Under the pieces are notes generated by a model that was given only the letters and a program-made list of their open reading frames with translations, was not told the DNA's origin and ran no database searches. Shown here piece after piece: positions 18,901 to 27,178 of a stretch of DNA of 64,000 nucleotides. The first letter of the stretch is position 1; each line of letters opens with the position of its first letter. The DNA comes from Pseudomonas fluorescens (GTDB taxonomy: Bacteria; Pseudomonadota; Gammaproteobacteria; Pseudomonadales; Pseudomonadaceae): assembly GCF_001902145.1 (NCBI RefSeq), contig NZ_MRST01000012.1, positions 1 to 64,000 on the forward strand, given 5' to 3'. The translations under genes and the position numbers were made by a program.

Positions 18901-18947
18901 ATATGAAAAACGGCGGTTGGAGAGGATCCAACCGCCGTTTTTCATAT
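18901..18947 (+). terminator. Strong hairpin terminator after the DUF4142 gene
   Basis: Perfect 20-base inverted arms (18901-18920 and 18928-18947) enclose AGAGGAT, with A- and T-tracts on both sides, so the hairpin can act in either direction. Confidence 0.92.
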
Positions 18948-19046
18948 GAACAGGGCTGTGGGTTTTTCTGCCGTGCTTTTAGGAGCAAGCCTACGGTATC
19001 TCAAGGCGGCGAGCGCAAGACTGGGTTTTTACCTGGATAGCCCCCA

Positions 19047-19829
19047 ATGACCGCATATGCCACCTGCGACCTGCGCACACTTTATCACCTGACTGAAGAT
19101 CACTATTTCTCTGCCACCTGCGGCCTGCATCGTCGTTATAGCGCCGCTATCAACGCTTATTTCGTTGACGTATGTACTGGCCTGTATGACTTGTTATTTA
19201 TTCGCGTGGGCAGCGCTCCATTGGGCGAAGCTATAGCTGCACCGTTGGGCTTGATTCATGGTTCCGTCCTTGCAATACGCATTGTGGTTCATGAGGAAAA
19301 GGTCGATGAGCTACGCGTGGAGCTCTCCGGACTCGGTTTCCAGCCTGCCGAGCAGACAACCGCGATGGTTCTCGAGCTGTCGCGTTTTATTCCAAGGATG
19401 AGCGAGGAGGCTCTACAGATCTGCCTGACGCGGGATTTGAACGAATGGGCGGGACCCGTTGGCAGCGCGTATTCGATGCTTCCCGAGGTCGTTGTGAGCT
19501 ATCAGGCACGGCACCAGAGGGCGCTTGATGCTGGTGAGGCCCTTTACCACTTCACCTTGTCCGCTGAGGGGCGGGTGAGCTGTTCGTTGACGTTGTCACT
19601 GTGTGAAGGCGAGGCCCGTCTGAATGATGTCGGCACGCTCAAGGGCTTTCGTGGAAGAGGCTATGCCACTTGCCTGATTCAAGCTGCCCTGCTTCACGCC
19701 TCGAGCCTGGGGGCTCACCGATGTTTTCTCGAGGCAACGGCGGAGGCCATCTCGCTGTATCAACAGTTGGGCTTTGCGCGTTTGTTCGAGTATCAGGCGT
19801 TCACTCGCGGAGCGCTTGCACACCGGTAA
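19047..19829 (+). CDS. GNAT family N-acetyltransferase
   Basis: A 260-residue protein. The C-terminal half has the acetyl-CoA binding motif (LNDVGTLKGFRGRGYATCLIQAAL) and LYQQLGFARLFEYQAF of the GNAT fold. The N-terminal 120 residues look like a second, degenerate GNAT-like domain. The substrate is unknown. Confidence 0.85.
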   Translation: MTAYATCDLRTLYHLTEDHYFSATCGLHRRYSAAINAYFVDVCTGLYDLLFIRVGSAPLGEAIAAPLGLIHGSVLAIRIVVHEEKVDELRVELSGLGFQPAEQTTAMVLELSRFIPRMSEEALQICLTRDLNEWAGPVGSAYSMLPEVVVSYQARHQRALDAGEALYHFTLSAEGRVSCSLTLSLCEGEARLNDVGTLKGFRGRGYATCLIQAALLHASSLGAHRCFLEATAEAISLYQQLGFARLFEYQAFTRGALAHR

Positions 19830-20330
19830 TCAAAAAGCCATTTTTGCCTGGCTGCGATCCTCAAGGGTTAATAGATACTGCTTGGCTTCAAGCCCTCCGG
19901 CGAACCCGGTCAGCCCGCCCGAAGCCCCCACCACCCGGTGACACGGCGCAATGATAGAGATCGGATTGCGCCCATTCGCGGCACCGACGGCACGTACGGC
20001 TTTGGGTTTGCCGATTTGCTGGGCGATCTGGCTGTAGCTGCGGGTTTCACCGAAGGGAATGGTCAGCAGTGCCTGCCAGACCTGCTTCTGGAAGTCGGTG
20101 CCGGTGAAGTCCAGTGCCAGTTCGAACTGGTTACGCGTTCCGGCAAAGTATTCCTTCAGTTGGCGTTCGGTTTCTTGCAGCACCGGGCTGTCGTTGGCCT
20201 CGATCAATTCACCCAGGCGTACGCGATTGGCGCGTTCCACTTCCCAGAGAATGGCGCTGAGTTTGCCATCGCGCGCCACCAGTGTGAGTTCACCGACAGG
20301 CGAAGGCATGAGCTTGTAATGGTAAGTCAT
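19830..20330 (-). CDS. ogt: Methylated-DNA-protein-cysteine methyltransferase
   Basis: A 166-residue O6-alkylguanine-DNA alkyltransferase. The acceptor cysteine is C130 in the [11 protein letters not shown] motif, preceded by the winged-helix DNA-binding part ([25 protein letters not shown]). It repairs alkylated guanine by suicide transfer. There is no Ada N-terminal domain, so it is the Ogt type. It is convergent with the acetyltransferase gene. Confidence 0.94.
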   Translation of the reverse strand: MTYHYKLMPSPVGELTLVARDGKLSAILWEVERANRVRLGELIEANDSPVLQETERQLKEYFAGTRNQFELALDFTGTDFQKQVWQALLTIPFGETRSYSQIAQQIGKPKAVRAVGAANGRNPISIIAPCHRVVGASGGLTGFAGGLEAKQYLLTLEDRSQAKMAF

Positions 20331-20428
20331 GGGCAGGCTCCTTGAGGGACGTGGATGGGTACGACGTCACTGTAGACCCATCAATGGGTTTGGAAACTAC
20401 GTTTCTTGCGGTCAAATTCCTCGCCTGC

Positions 20429-20761
20429 CTAGAAGTTCCAGTAAACCCAGTTGGAATAATAAGAGTACCCGTAGAGCCAGACGATAATGTAGAGCGCCTT
20501 CAGCACTGATACCGTACTTAGCACGAACGCAGAAATGATATTGAGCAGGGTGATAATCAAAGCAAATACAGCCACGCGTCGGGTCGCATGACGCCAGGCT
20601 AGTTTCACCCCGTAAGCCGACGCGACAATCACGCCCGTACCCAAGAGCAAGCCAAGAGGAAAGGGTAGCCTTACAAACGAGGCCAGCAGTGGCAAAACCA
20701 GCACCCAGCCGGCTACTTGGCGCAGGATGGTTGGGGGTGTGGAGTGTTGGGTATCCCGCAT
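20429..20761 (-). CDS. Small membrane protein of unknown function
   Basis: A 110-residue protein with three or four hydrophobic segments (WVLVLPLLASFVRL, LGLLLGTGVIVASAYGVKL, VAVFALIITLLNIISAFVLS, ALYIIVWLYGYSYYS). GGAAG precedes the start. I do not recognise a family. Confidence 0.6.
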   Translation of the reverse strand: MRDTQHSTPPTILRQVAGWVLVLPLLASFVRLPFPLGLLLGTGVIVASAYGVKLAWRHATRRVAVFALIITLLNIISAFVLSTVSVLKALYIIVWLYGYSYYSNWVYWNF

Positions 20762-20846
20762 TGCCGTGCTTCCGATCTTTGGCGCGATGAGGCGACATTA
20801 TCGCGATGTGTTGCCGTCCTTGCCGCAAGACTTTGCTTAGGCGTAG

Positions 20847-21257
20847 CTACCGCTCCTGTTGTAATACCTTGAGCGCTGCGGACGCCAGAAACCCCGAGCG
20901 GCTTTTTTCCTGCGGATGATTCAGCACATATTCATCAATGCGATTGAGCAGATAGCCGGGCAGGGTGATATTGAGCTTCTGGGCCTTGCCCAAATACTTG
21001 GTCACGTCGATGTCCACCACAGCCCACGTGCAACCGGCGTACTGAGGGTTGGCGGCGTGTACGGTGACTTTCTGCGCGGTGGGGATCGGCGCGCCATCTT
21101 CTGCCAGGATCTCGAAGTGCCCTTCGATGGCTTCGCGGGCCATGGCCATGGCATCGTCCAGGTCATCACCGGCCGAATAACAGCCAGGAATATCCGGGAC
21201 TTCCACGCCCCAGGCGTGGTCCGCGTCGCCCGTTGAGATTGCGATGGGGTAAAGCAT
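20847..21257 (-). CDS. hicB: HicB-type antitoxin
   Basis: A 136-residue antitoxin. The N-terminal HicB partial RNase-H fold is clear (GVEVPDIPGCYSAGDDLDDAMAMAREAIEGH), and the C-terminal ribbon-helix-helix (LNITLPGYLLNRIDEYVLNHPQEKSRSGFLASAAL) binds DNA. It neutralises HicA and should repress the operon. It lies 21 bp downstream of hicA and has a GGAGG site. Confidence 0.94.
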   Translation of the reverse strand: MLYPIAISTGDADHAWGVEVPDIPGCYSAGDDLDDAMAMAREAIEGHFEILAEDGAPIPTAQKVTVHAANPQYAGCTWAVVDIDVTKYLGKAQKLNITLPGYLLNRIDEYVLNHPQEKSRSGFLASAALKVLQQER

Positions 21258-21278
21258 GTTCTTGCCCTCCAGGGACGG

Positions 21279-21461
21279 TTAGCTCAGCAGAGCCTGTTTC
21301 AAAATACTTTTGGCGGTTTTATCCAGCAGGTCCTTTTTGGGGTGAGGGCTCGTCACGAGCCCCGGCTTTGTCGGGTGCTTGAAGTGATGATGGCTACCTC
21401 GGATGCGCACCAGATACCAACCGTCTGCAACGATGTGTCCTATCAAATACCGGCTATCCAC
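21279..21461 (-). CDS. hicA: HicA-type mRNA interferase toxin
   Basis: A 60-residue double-stranded-RNA-binding-fold toxin that cleaves mRNA. The motif RIRGSHHHFKHP contains the catalytic His (H24), and the C-terminus HPKKDLLDKTAKSILKQA is typical. The start codon is GTG at 21461, behind a strong AAGGAGG six bases away. It is the first gene of hicAB. Confidence 0.94.
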   Translation of the reverse strand: MDSRYLIGHIVADGWYLVRIRGSHHHFKHPTKPGLVTSPHPKKDLLDKTAKSILKQALLS

Positions 21462-21493
21462 ATCACCTCCTTGTGGTGTGTGTTGGTGGTGAC

Positions 21494-21509
21494 TATAACC
21501 ACTGTTATA
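21494..21509. promoter_or_regulatory. Palindromic operator upstream of hicAB
   Basis: TATAAC-CACT-GTTATA is a perfect inverted repeat 33 bp upstream of hicA, in an AT-rich promoter-like stretch. It is the likely binding site of the HicB ribbon-helix-helix domain. Confidence 0.7.
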
Positions 21510-21681
21510 AAATTATCAACACTCTACCTACCAGCGGTCGATGTCCGAGATTTCTATAGGTGTTGAATGAAGTGTATGGGCGCGCATAAATGGCGCCGCT
21601 TGGAGGTATTACGAAGTACTTCACGTTCTCAGGCTTGGCTCCGGGCAGCAGATGCACGCTGAAGACCAAATTCAAGGCATA

Positions 21682-21711
21682 AAAAAACCGGTCACCAAGG
21701 ACCGGTTTTTT
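21682..21711 (-). terminator. Terminator downstream of tRNA-Gly
   Basis: The 12-base arms at 21682-21693 and 21700-21711 (AAAAAACCGGTC and its complement) leave a T-run on both strands. It lies 45 bp beyond the tRNA 3' end on the minus strand. Confidence 0.85.
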
Positions 21712-21756
21712 GTGCATCTTACGCCAGAGCCCTCCTGACGCAAGTGAAAATCTGAG

Positions 21757-21830
21757 TGGAGCGGGTAGAGGGAATCGAACCCTCAACTAAAGCTTGGGAA
21801 GCTTTCGTTTTGCCACTAAACTATACCCGC
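21757..21830 (-). tRNA. tRNA-Gly (CCC)
   Basis: On the minus strand the acceptor arms GCGGGTA / TACCCGC pair, the anticodon loop is TTCCCAA (anticodon CCC), the T-arm has GGTTCGAATCCC, and CCA is encoded (21757-21759). Confidence 0.96.
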
Positions 21831-21902
21831 TCAGAGCGGCTGACTTTGTACCAGATGTTCGGCTGGATTTGAAGTTTTTCTTTGAAAAATGTGAGAGTTG
21901 CG

Positions 21903-21928
21903 TGTGGCGACAGAGCTTGCTCGCCACA
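21903..21928. repeat. Single REP-like palindrome
   Basis: TGTGGCGA...TCGCCACA arms enclose an AGCTTGC core like the REP elements elsewhere in the window. It lies between tRNA-Gly and the phaG 3' end. Confidence 0.6.
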
Positions 21929-21943
21929 GTGTCAGGCCTGATT

Positions 21944-22828
21944 TCAAAGCGCCCATGCATGCTGCGCCTGGCCCTGGCTATACCGCAACTGGCTGACGGG
22001 CCGCTGCCCTTTCAAGAAGCCCACCACGGCCTCACGGCTATCTCGGCACGCCGCTTTATGTTCCATGTCCAGGAAGTGCCCCGTGGCCTGGATGGTGCTG
22101 AAGCTGCTCTTGGCCACATGCTGGCCAAACAGCTTGGCGTCGTCTGCACTGGTGTATTCGTCCCACTCGCCGTTCAAGAACAGCACCGGAATATCGATCT
22201 GCCTGGCTGCCTTGAGGTAGCACTGCCGGTCGCTGTTGAGCACGTGGCTGATGTGAAAGTGCATCTGCCCGTATTCGTGTGCGGCCAGGCTGCTGACATG
22301 GCGGTAGTTGAAGCGTTTGAACAGCGAAGGCAGGTGCTTGCCGATGGTGCTGTTGACCAGATGGCCGACGCGGTCGCGGTCGAGGTTGCCCAAGTAGTCG
22401 ACGCCGCGTTCGAGGTAGTCACGCATGGGCGCATTGATCACCGGCGAGAATGAGCTGATCACGGCTTTTTCTACCCGACGGGGGCGCTGTGCGAGGGCAA
22501 CCAACGTGGCGGCACCGCCCCAGGAGAAGGACAGCACGTGTTCAGCGGCGAAGTGGTCGAGCAGTTCCAGGAGGATCTGGCCTTCGACTTCCTTGGTCAG
22601 CATCTGCTCATGACGGTTATGGATTTTGGAACGGCCAGCGTAGGGCTGGTCGTACAACACCACATTGAACTGCGGGTACAGGCTTTTCACGGTTTGAGCG
22701 AAGGACGCCGTGGTCGCCATGGAGCCGTTGACCAGGACGATGGTCTTTGCCGCCGCGTCCGCGCGATAGAACTCCGTGTACACCCGATACTGACCCTGTA
22801 TATCCAGCACAGCGATTTCTGGCCTCAT
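21944..22828 (-). CDS. phaG: PhaG, 3-hydroxyacyl-ACP:CoA transacylase / thioesterase
   Basis: A 294-residue alpha/beta hydrolase that closely follows the P. putida PhaG sequence I remember (start MRPEIAVLDIQGQYRVYTEF; VNGSMATTASFAQTV; SFSWGGAATL; TGHFLDME). It diverts (R)-3-hydroxyacyl-ACP from fatty-acid synthesis towards CoA esters for medium-chain polyhydroxyalkanoate made from sugars. It is a paralogue of RhlA of rhamnolipid synthesis, but the N-terminal wording fits PhaG. The start at 22828 has AGGAG eight bases upstream. Confidence 0.92.
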   Translation of the reverse strand: MRPEIAVLDIQGQYRVYTEFYRADAAAKTIVLVNGSMATTASFAQTVKSLYPQFNVVLYDQPYAGRSKIHNRHEQMLTKEVEGQILLELLDHFAAEHVLSFSWGGAATLVALAQRPRRVEKAVISSFSPVINAPMRDYLERGVDYLGNLDRDRVGHLVNSTIGKHLPSLFKRFNYRHVSSLAAHEYGQMHFHISHVLNSDRQCYLKAARQIDIPVLFLNGEWDEYTSADDAKLFGQHVAKSSFSTIQATGHFLDMEHKAACRDSREAVVGFLKGQRPVSQLRYSQGQAQHAWAL

Positions 22829-23132
22829 GTCGTAAGACTCCTGGCAAGCGGGTAGTGCGCGCAGATCACTCTGCACGAGCTTTATGACAGGTAGGCATAC
22901 GCCTGGAAAATGAGGGCCCATGTCGGTCCGATGACGGCTGGCCGGTGGGTGTTGTTATGACGGGCGGTTTGCCGGGAAGGCCCGTGGATCAAGCGTGGGC
23001 GAGGCAAGGTGTTTCTTGGAGGTTATAGGCGACTCATCAGTCATTATCTGGCCGAAGCCCTGATTCAAGCAATACGGAACACATGTCGCAAGGCGAGCGG
23101 CTGGTTTTTTGCCATCATCGGCTGAACGGTCG
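22829..23132. other. Intergenic stretch without a gene
   Basis: This is the upstream region of phaG (minus strand) and the downstream region of the pseudouridine synthase. No open frame with a ribosome site and no clear hairpin terminator was seen. Confidence 0.55.
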
Positions 23133-23825
23133 TCAGACTTTTAAGATCTCTTCGTCAGTCAGTGGCCGATACTGACCCGGCGCAAGCGACGCATCGAGCA
23201 CTAAAGGCCCCATTCGCTCGCGGTGCAGGCCGATCACCTTGTTATCAAAATGACCGAACATGCGTTTGACCTGGTGATACCGGCCTTCGATGATGCTCAA
23301 CCGCGCTGTCCTGGGACCCAGCCGTTCAAGTTCGGCAGGTTGGGTGGTGAGATCTTCGAAAGCGAAATACACGCCTGTCGCGAACGTCACCGCGTACTGC
23401 GGGCCGATGTCCTGCTCGGTTTGCACGTGGTACACCTTGGGCAACTTGGTCTGCGGTTGCGTGAGGCGCCGCGACCATTGGCCGTCGTTGGTGATCAGCA
23501 TGAGGCCGGTGGTGTTGAAATCCAGGCGCCCGGCGATATGCAGGTCGGCTTTGTCCGGTTCGTCCAGCAGGTCCAGGACCGTGGAGTGTTGCGGGTCCGA
23601 CGTGGCGCTGACGCAACCCTGGGGTTTGTGCAGCATGAAATAGCGCGCCGGCTTGCCCGCTTGCAGGATTTCACCGTCAACGCAGACCTGGCTGAATTCA
23701 CGTACGTCATGGTGCGGATCGCTGATTGCAACCCCCTCTACGGTCACCCGGCGTTCCACCAGCAGCAGGCGCACTTGCTTGCGATTGAACTGTGGCAGGT
23801 TGCTGAGGAAACGATCAACGCGCAT
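23133..23825 (-). CDS. 16S rRNA pseudouridine synthase, RsuA family
   Basis: A 230-residue enzyme. An S4-like N-terminal RNA-binding domain (MRVDRFLSNLPQFNRKQVRLLLVERRVTV) precedes the catalytic core, where the motif GRLDFNTTGLML holds the catalytic Asp, and EGRYHQVKRMFG is typical of RsuA. It modifies uridine, most likely in 16S rRNA. Its start lies 11 bp inside the upstream cysteine-rich gene, so the two are cotranscribed. Confidence 0.92.
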   Translation of the reverse strand: MRVDRFLSNLPQFNRKQVRLLLVERRVTVEGVAISDPHHDVREFSQVCVDGEILQAGKPARYFMLHKPQGCVSATSDPQHSTVLDLLDEPDKADLHIAGRLDFNTTGLMLITNDGQWSRRLTQPQTKLPKVYHVQTEQDIGPQYAVTFATGVYFAFEDLTTQPAELERLGPRTARLSIIEGRYHQVKRMFGHFDNKVIGLHRERMGPLVLDASLAPGQYRPLTDEEILKV

Positions 23826-24027
23826 GGCGGTTACGCAACTGTTCGTCCACTTGCGCGCAGCGTGGGCACAGGCAGGCTTTATTACGCAACTCATCCGGCA
23901 GGGCTTCAAGCACCGCCGGGTCGATGATGATGCTGTAGCACCAGCAGGCTTGATCGGCAGTGCGCGGATCGGCCAGGGAGCAGTCGTTGCGGGCACCACA
24001 GGCGGGGCAAAGGGTCGGTGTGGTCAT
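23815..24027 (-). CDS. Cysteine-rich CWC family protein
   Basis: A 70-residue protein with paired cysteines (LCPACGARNDCSL, ACWCYS, ACLCPRCAQ). It matches the cysteine-rich CWC family, probably metal binding, of unknown role. It overlaps the start of the RsuA-type gene, a pairing that recurs in Pseudomonas as far as I recall. Confidence 0.85.
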   Translation of the reverse strand: MTTPTLCPACGARNDCSLADPRTADQACWCYSIIIDPAVLEALPDELRNKACLCPRCAQVDEQLRNRHAR

Positions 24028-24270
24028 GGGTCGGTTCAGAAGGGAATCGGGTAGGGCGCGTTAGTTGTTGCACGATACAGCGCGGCTGCACGGCATTCCA
24101 TCATCATGGCGTTTTGGCGGGCTTTCACTTCGTCTGAAACAGATGTTTCCACTTGTGTCGCGAACGCACCAGATTCGGTTTTTGATGTCAGATGTTTCGT
24201 CATTCAGTGAAGGCTGAATGCCGCTCGCCAGCGTCGCTGGAGGAGCTCTTCCGCGGTCCAGGAGGCCGCC

Positions 24271-24630
24271 ATGTATCGACGACTGCTGCTTATCGCTTTG
24301 CTCGGCCTGACCCTTTCAGCCTGCGTGCCCTATTACGATGGAGGCGCTACCTACTATCGCTCCGAGGTCTACACCGCACCGGCGCCAGCCTATTACTACG
24401 GCGGCCCGCGTTATTACCCTTCCGGGCGCAGCTATTACGCGCCAGCGCCTCGTTACTATGCGCCACAGCCCCGTTACTATTCGGCGCCGCGCTACTACCA
24501 ACCGGCACCTCGCTATTACCCACGAGCCGGTTACCGACCCTATTCAAACCAGGGCTGGGGCGACCGCTGGGGCAATGGCGGGCGTGGACGTGGTTCTGAC
24601 CATGGAGGTGGCCGCGGCGGTCACCGTTAA
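24271..24630 (+). CDS. Tyrosine-rich lipoprotein
   Basis: A 119-residue protein with a lipoprotein signal peptide (LLGLTLSAC, Cys at residue 18). The mature part is repetitive, with many R/P-Y-Y units (PRYYAPQPRYYSAPRYYQPAPRYY), and ends in a Gly/Arg/His-rich tail. AGGAGG precedes the start. It is low-complexity and of unknown function, probably at the outer membrane. Confidence 0.8.
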   Translation: MYRRLLLIALLGLTLSACVPYYDGGATYYRSEVYTAPAPAYYYGGPRYYPSGRSYYAPAPRYYAPQPRYYSAPRYYQPAPRYYPRAGYRPYSNQGWGDRWGNGGRGRGSDHGGGRGGHR

Positions 24631-24646
24631 TATCTTGAAAAACAAG

Positions 24647-24669
24647 CGGCGCATCATGCGCCGTTTTTT
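24647..24669 (+). terminator. Terminator after the Tyr-rich lipoprotein
   Basis: The hairpin CGGCGC-ATCAT-GCGCCG is followed by TTTTTT, 17 bp past the stop codon. Confidence 0.9.
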
Positions 24670-24786
24670 ATGGGTACCGTATGTCCGTACTGTCAGATTT
24701 AACAGCTATCTTTGAGGCGCTAGCTGTACTTCACTAACGTAAAGCCTCGTGCTTTTGCGTGGTGAGACTGAGCAGATGGAACCCCT

Positions 24787-25239
24787 ATGTTCAAACAATC
24801 AATAGGCCTGCTTCTGCTGATGAGCTGCTTCATTGCATCGGCAAGAGCGGAGCAAGGCTGTCCTTATCCGTCGCAGGTCGCGTATGCCGACGGCCATTAT
24901 CGTGTCAACGACAATGGCCTGCGCTGGCAAAGCCCGAGGGTTGCGTCTCGTGGCGTTATCGACGGGTTCATTGGCGCAGTCTTTGTGCCGGGCGAAGGCG
25001 AGGAGAGAGGAAGCGGCTACATGGACAAATGCATCTACCGCACCAGTAGGAATGGGGTGGTAATGTTGAGGCCAAACAGGGGTAATGAGGTTATCAACAT
25101 GTCGTTGACCGGCACCTTGTATTGGGAGCTGCAGCCCGATGCGTTCAAATTGCCGGTGTACACCTGCAAGGACAGCCAACCGGACAATTGCGCCTTCAAG
25201 GTCAACGACAAGCGTACAGACCTGTCAGTAGTCAGATAA
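24787..25239 (+). CDS. Secreted DUF3757-like protein
   Basis: A 150-residue protein with a signal peptide ending at SARA/E near residue 21 and four cysteines in the mature part (C25, a central C, then two near the C-terminus in YTCKDSQPDNCAF). The CPYPSQVAY start of the mature part resembles DUF3757 proteins. The function is unknown. Its 3' end overlaps the convergent hydratase gene by 15 bp. Confidence 0.72.
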   Translation: MFKQSIGLLLLMSCFIASARAEQGCPYPSQVAYADGHYRVNDNGLRWQSPRVASRGVIDGFIGAVFVPGEGEERGSGYMDKCIYRTSRNGVVMLRPNRGNEVINMSLTGTLYWELQPDAFKLPVYTCKDSQPDNCAFKVNDKRTDLSVVR

Positions 25240-26337
25240 GTCTGCCAGAGGGTTCCTACCTTCCCAGGCCTTGTCAAAATGCGCCCGCACCACCGCTTCC
25301 GGGAGTGCATTGATATCCGGCCAGTGCCAATGAGGCGTCTGGTCTTTGTCGATCAGGCGCGCCCGAACCCCTTCGGCGAATTCCGGATGACGGCAGCAGT
25401 TGAGGCTCAGGGTGTATTCCATCTCGAACACCTGGGCCAATGAGAGGTGACGGGCACGCTGGAGCTGTTCCCACACAAGGTGCGCCGTCAGTGGGCAGCC
25501 CTCACTGAGGGTTTTGCCGGCCCGGCTCAATAGCGGGTCGTTGTGGTCGCGCAGCAGGCTCAAGGCTCGCCAGGCACACCGCACATCTCCTACATCCAGC
25601 CATTCGTCGATCTGTGCGCGGCGCGGTAGCCATTGCGCTTCGGGCTGATCGCTGATTGCCTCCTGCGCCAGGGCCTTGAGCAAGCTGTTGAGTTGCATCG
25701 CGCTCTGTTCCTGCCAGTTCAGCTGCAGCAGGCCATCGATCAGATCATCTTGCTGGTCATCACGCAGGAAACGGTCGGCCAGGCCCAAGTCCAGCGCGTC
25801 GCGACCGTTGATATGGGCGCCGGTGAGGCCCAGGAACAGGCCGAGCTTGCCTGGCAAGCGGGACAAGAACCAACTGGCACCCACATCCGGGTACAAGCCA
25901 ATGCTGATCTCGGGCATGGCCAAACGACTGCTTGGCGTAACGATACGCACGGCGGCGCTTTGCAACAGGCCCATGCCACCGCCCAACACATAACCGTGGC
26001 CCCAGCAGATCAACGGCTTTGGGTAGGTGTGCAGGCGGTAGTCAAGACGATATTCGGCAGCAAAAAACTCAGCGGCCAGGGCCGGAACTTCGCCGGGCTG
26101 TTCACGGCAAGCATGGGCCAGGCTGCGAACTTCGCCACCGGCGCAAAAGGCTTTGGGGCCGTTACCGCGTAGCAGCACGCAGACGATCTGCGGATCTTTG
26201 GCCCAGGCCTCCATGCGCTCATCCAGGGCCAGAATCATTGGCAGGGAGAGGGCGTTAAGGGACTTTGGCGCGTCCAGGCTGGCGATACCGATGCGAGCGC
26301 CGCCACTGCCGGTCAGTTCTTCGAAATGCAGGTTCAT
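25225..26337 (-). CDS. 3-hydroxyisobutyryl-CoA hydrolase (enoyl-CoA hydratase family)
   Basis: A 370-residue crotonase-fold protein with the oxyanion-hole motifs KAFCAGGEVRSL and WGHGYVLGGGMGLLQSA, and a longer C-terminal half (ECH_2 domain) typical of 3-hydroxyisobutyryl-CoA hydrolases in valine breakdown. The start at 26337 (MNLHFEELTGS) fits the family. No other valine-catabolism genes adjoin it. Confidence 0.85.
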   Translation of the reverse strand: MNLHFEELTGSGGARIGIASLDAPKSLNALSLPMILALDERMEAWAKDPQIVCVLLRGNGPKAFCAGGEVRSLAHACREQPGEVPALAAEFFAAEYRLDYRLHTYPKPLICWGHGYVLGGGMGLLQSAAVRIVTPSSRLAMPEISIGLYPDVGASWFLSRLPGKLGLFLGLTGAHINGRDALDLGLADRFLRDDQQDDLIDGLLQLNWQEQSAMQLNSLLKALAQEAISDQPEAQWLPRRAQIDEWLDVGDVRCAWRALSLLRDHNDPLLSRAGKTLSEGCPLTAHLVWEQLQRARHLSLAQVFEMEYTLSLNCCRHPEFAEGVRARLIDKDQTPHWHWPDINALPEAVVRAHFDKAWEGRNPLADLSDY

Positions 26338-26473
26338 CGTGACCTCAATCGAGAAGGTGAAGGATGAGTATGATCCCTTCGTGAGAAAGTGCCGGTGCTG
26401 TGTCAGATCAATTGACAAGCGGGGTCGGCTTTCCTAGGGTTCGCCTCATTCTTTTTTACAAGACAATTCAACT

Positions 26474-27166
26474 ATGACCGATGGCGACCGTATCAAACTC
26501 GAACCCAGCTGGAAGCACGCTCTGCGTGAGGAGTTCGAGAAGCCTTACATGGCGCAATTGCGCGAGTTTCTGTGCCAGGAGCATGCCGCTGGCAAAGAGA
26601 TCTACCCGCCCGGCCCATTGATTTTCAACGCACTCAATTCAACACCGCTGGACAAGGTCAAGGTGGTGATCCTCGGGCAGGACCCCTACCACGGCCCGGG
26701 CCAGGCCCACGGCCTGTGCTTCTCGGTGCAACCGGGCGTGCCAGCGCCGCCGTCGCTGGTCAATATCTATAAAGAGCTCAAGCGCGACCTGAACATCGAC
26801 ATCCCCAACCACGGCTACCTGCAAAGCTGGGCCGACCAGGGCGTGCTGATGCTCAACACCACCATGACCGTGGAGCGCGCCAACGCCAACGCCCATGCGG
26901 GCAAGGGTTGGCAGTTCTTTACCGATCGGATTATCGAGGTAGTCAGCGAGCATCAGCCGCACCTGGTGTTCCTGCTGTGGGGCGCCCATGCTCAAAGCAA
27001 GCAGAAGCTCATCGACGCCACCAAGCATCTGGTGCTGACCTCGGTGCATCCGTCGCCGTTGTCGGCGTATCGCGGGTTTCTGGGCTGCGGGCATTTCAGC
27101 CGGGCCAACAAGTTTCTCGAGCAGAATGGCGAGGCCCCCATCGAGTGGCGTTTGCCACCGGTCTGA
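26474..27166 (+). CDS. ung: Uracil-DNA glycosylase
   Basis: A 230-residue family 1 enzyme that removes uracil from DNA. The water-activating motif GQDPYHG (68-74) and the C-terminal [11 protein letters not shown] motif are intact. It is monocistronic and convergent with the AbrB-like gene. Confidence 0.97.
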   Translation: MTDGDRIKLEPSWKHALREEFEKPYMAQLREFLCQEHAAGKEIYPPGPLIFNALNSTPLDKVKVVILGQDPYHGPGQAHGLCFSVQPGVPAPPSLVNIYKELKRDLNIDIPNHGYLQSWADQGVLMLNTTMTVERANANAHAGKGWQFFTDRIIEVVSEHQPHLVFLLWGAHAQSKQKLIDATKHLVLTSVHPSPLSAYRGFLGCGHFSRANKFLEQNGEAPIEWRLPPV

Positions 27167-27178
27167 GGCCTGGCACAT

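Noticed and set aside
21505..21786. A 93-codon minus-strand frame overlapping tRNA-Gly
   Set aside because: Its N-terminus is the translated tRNA T-arm, and the frame runs through the tRNA terminator, a usual artefact. No ribosome site.
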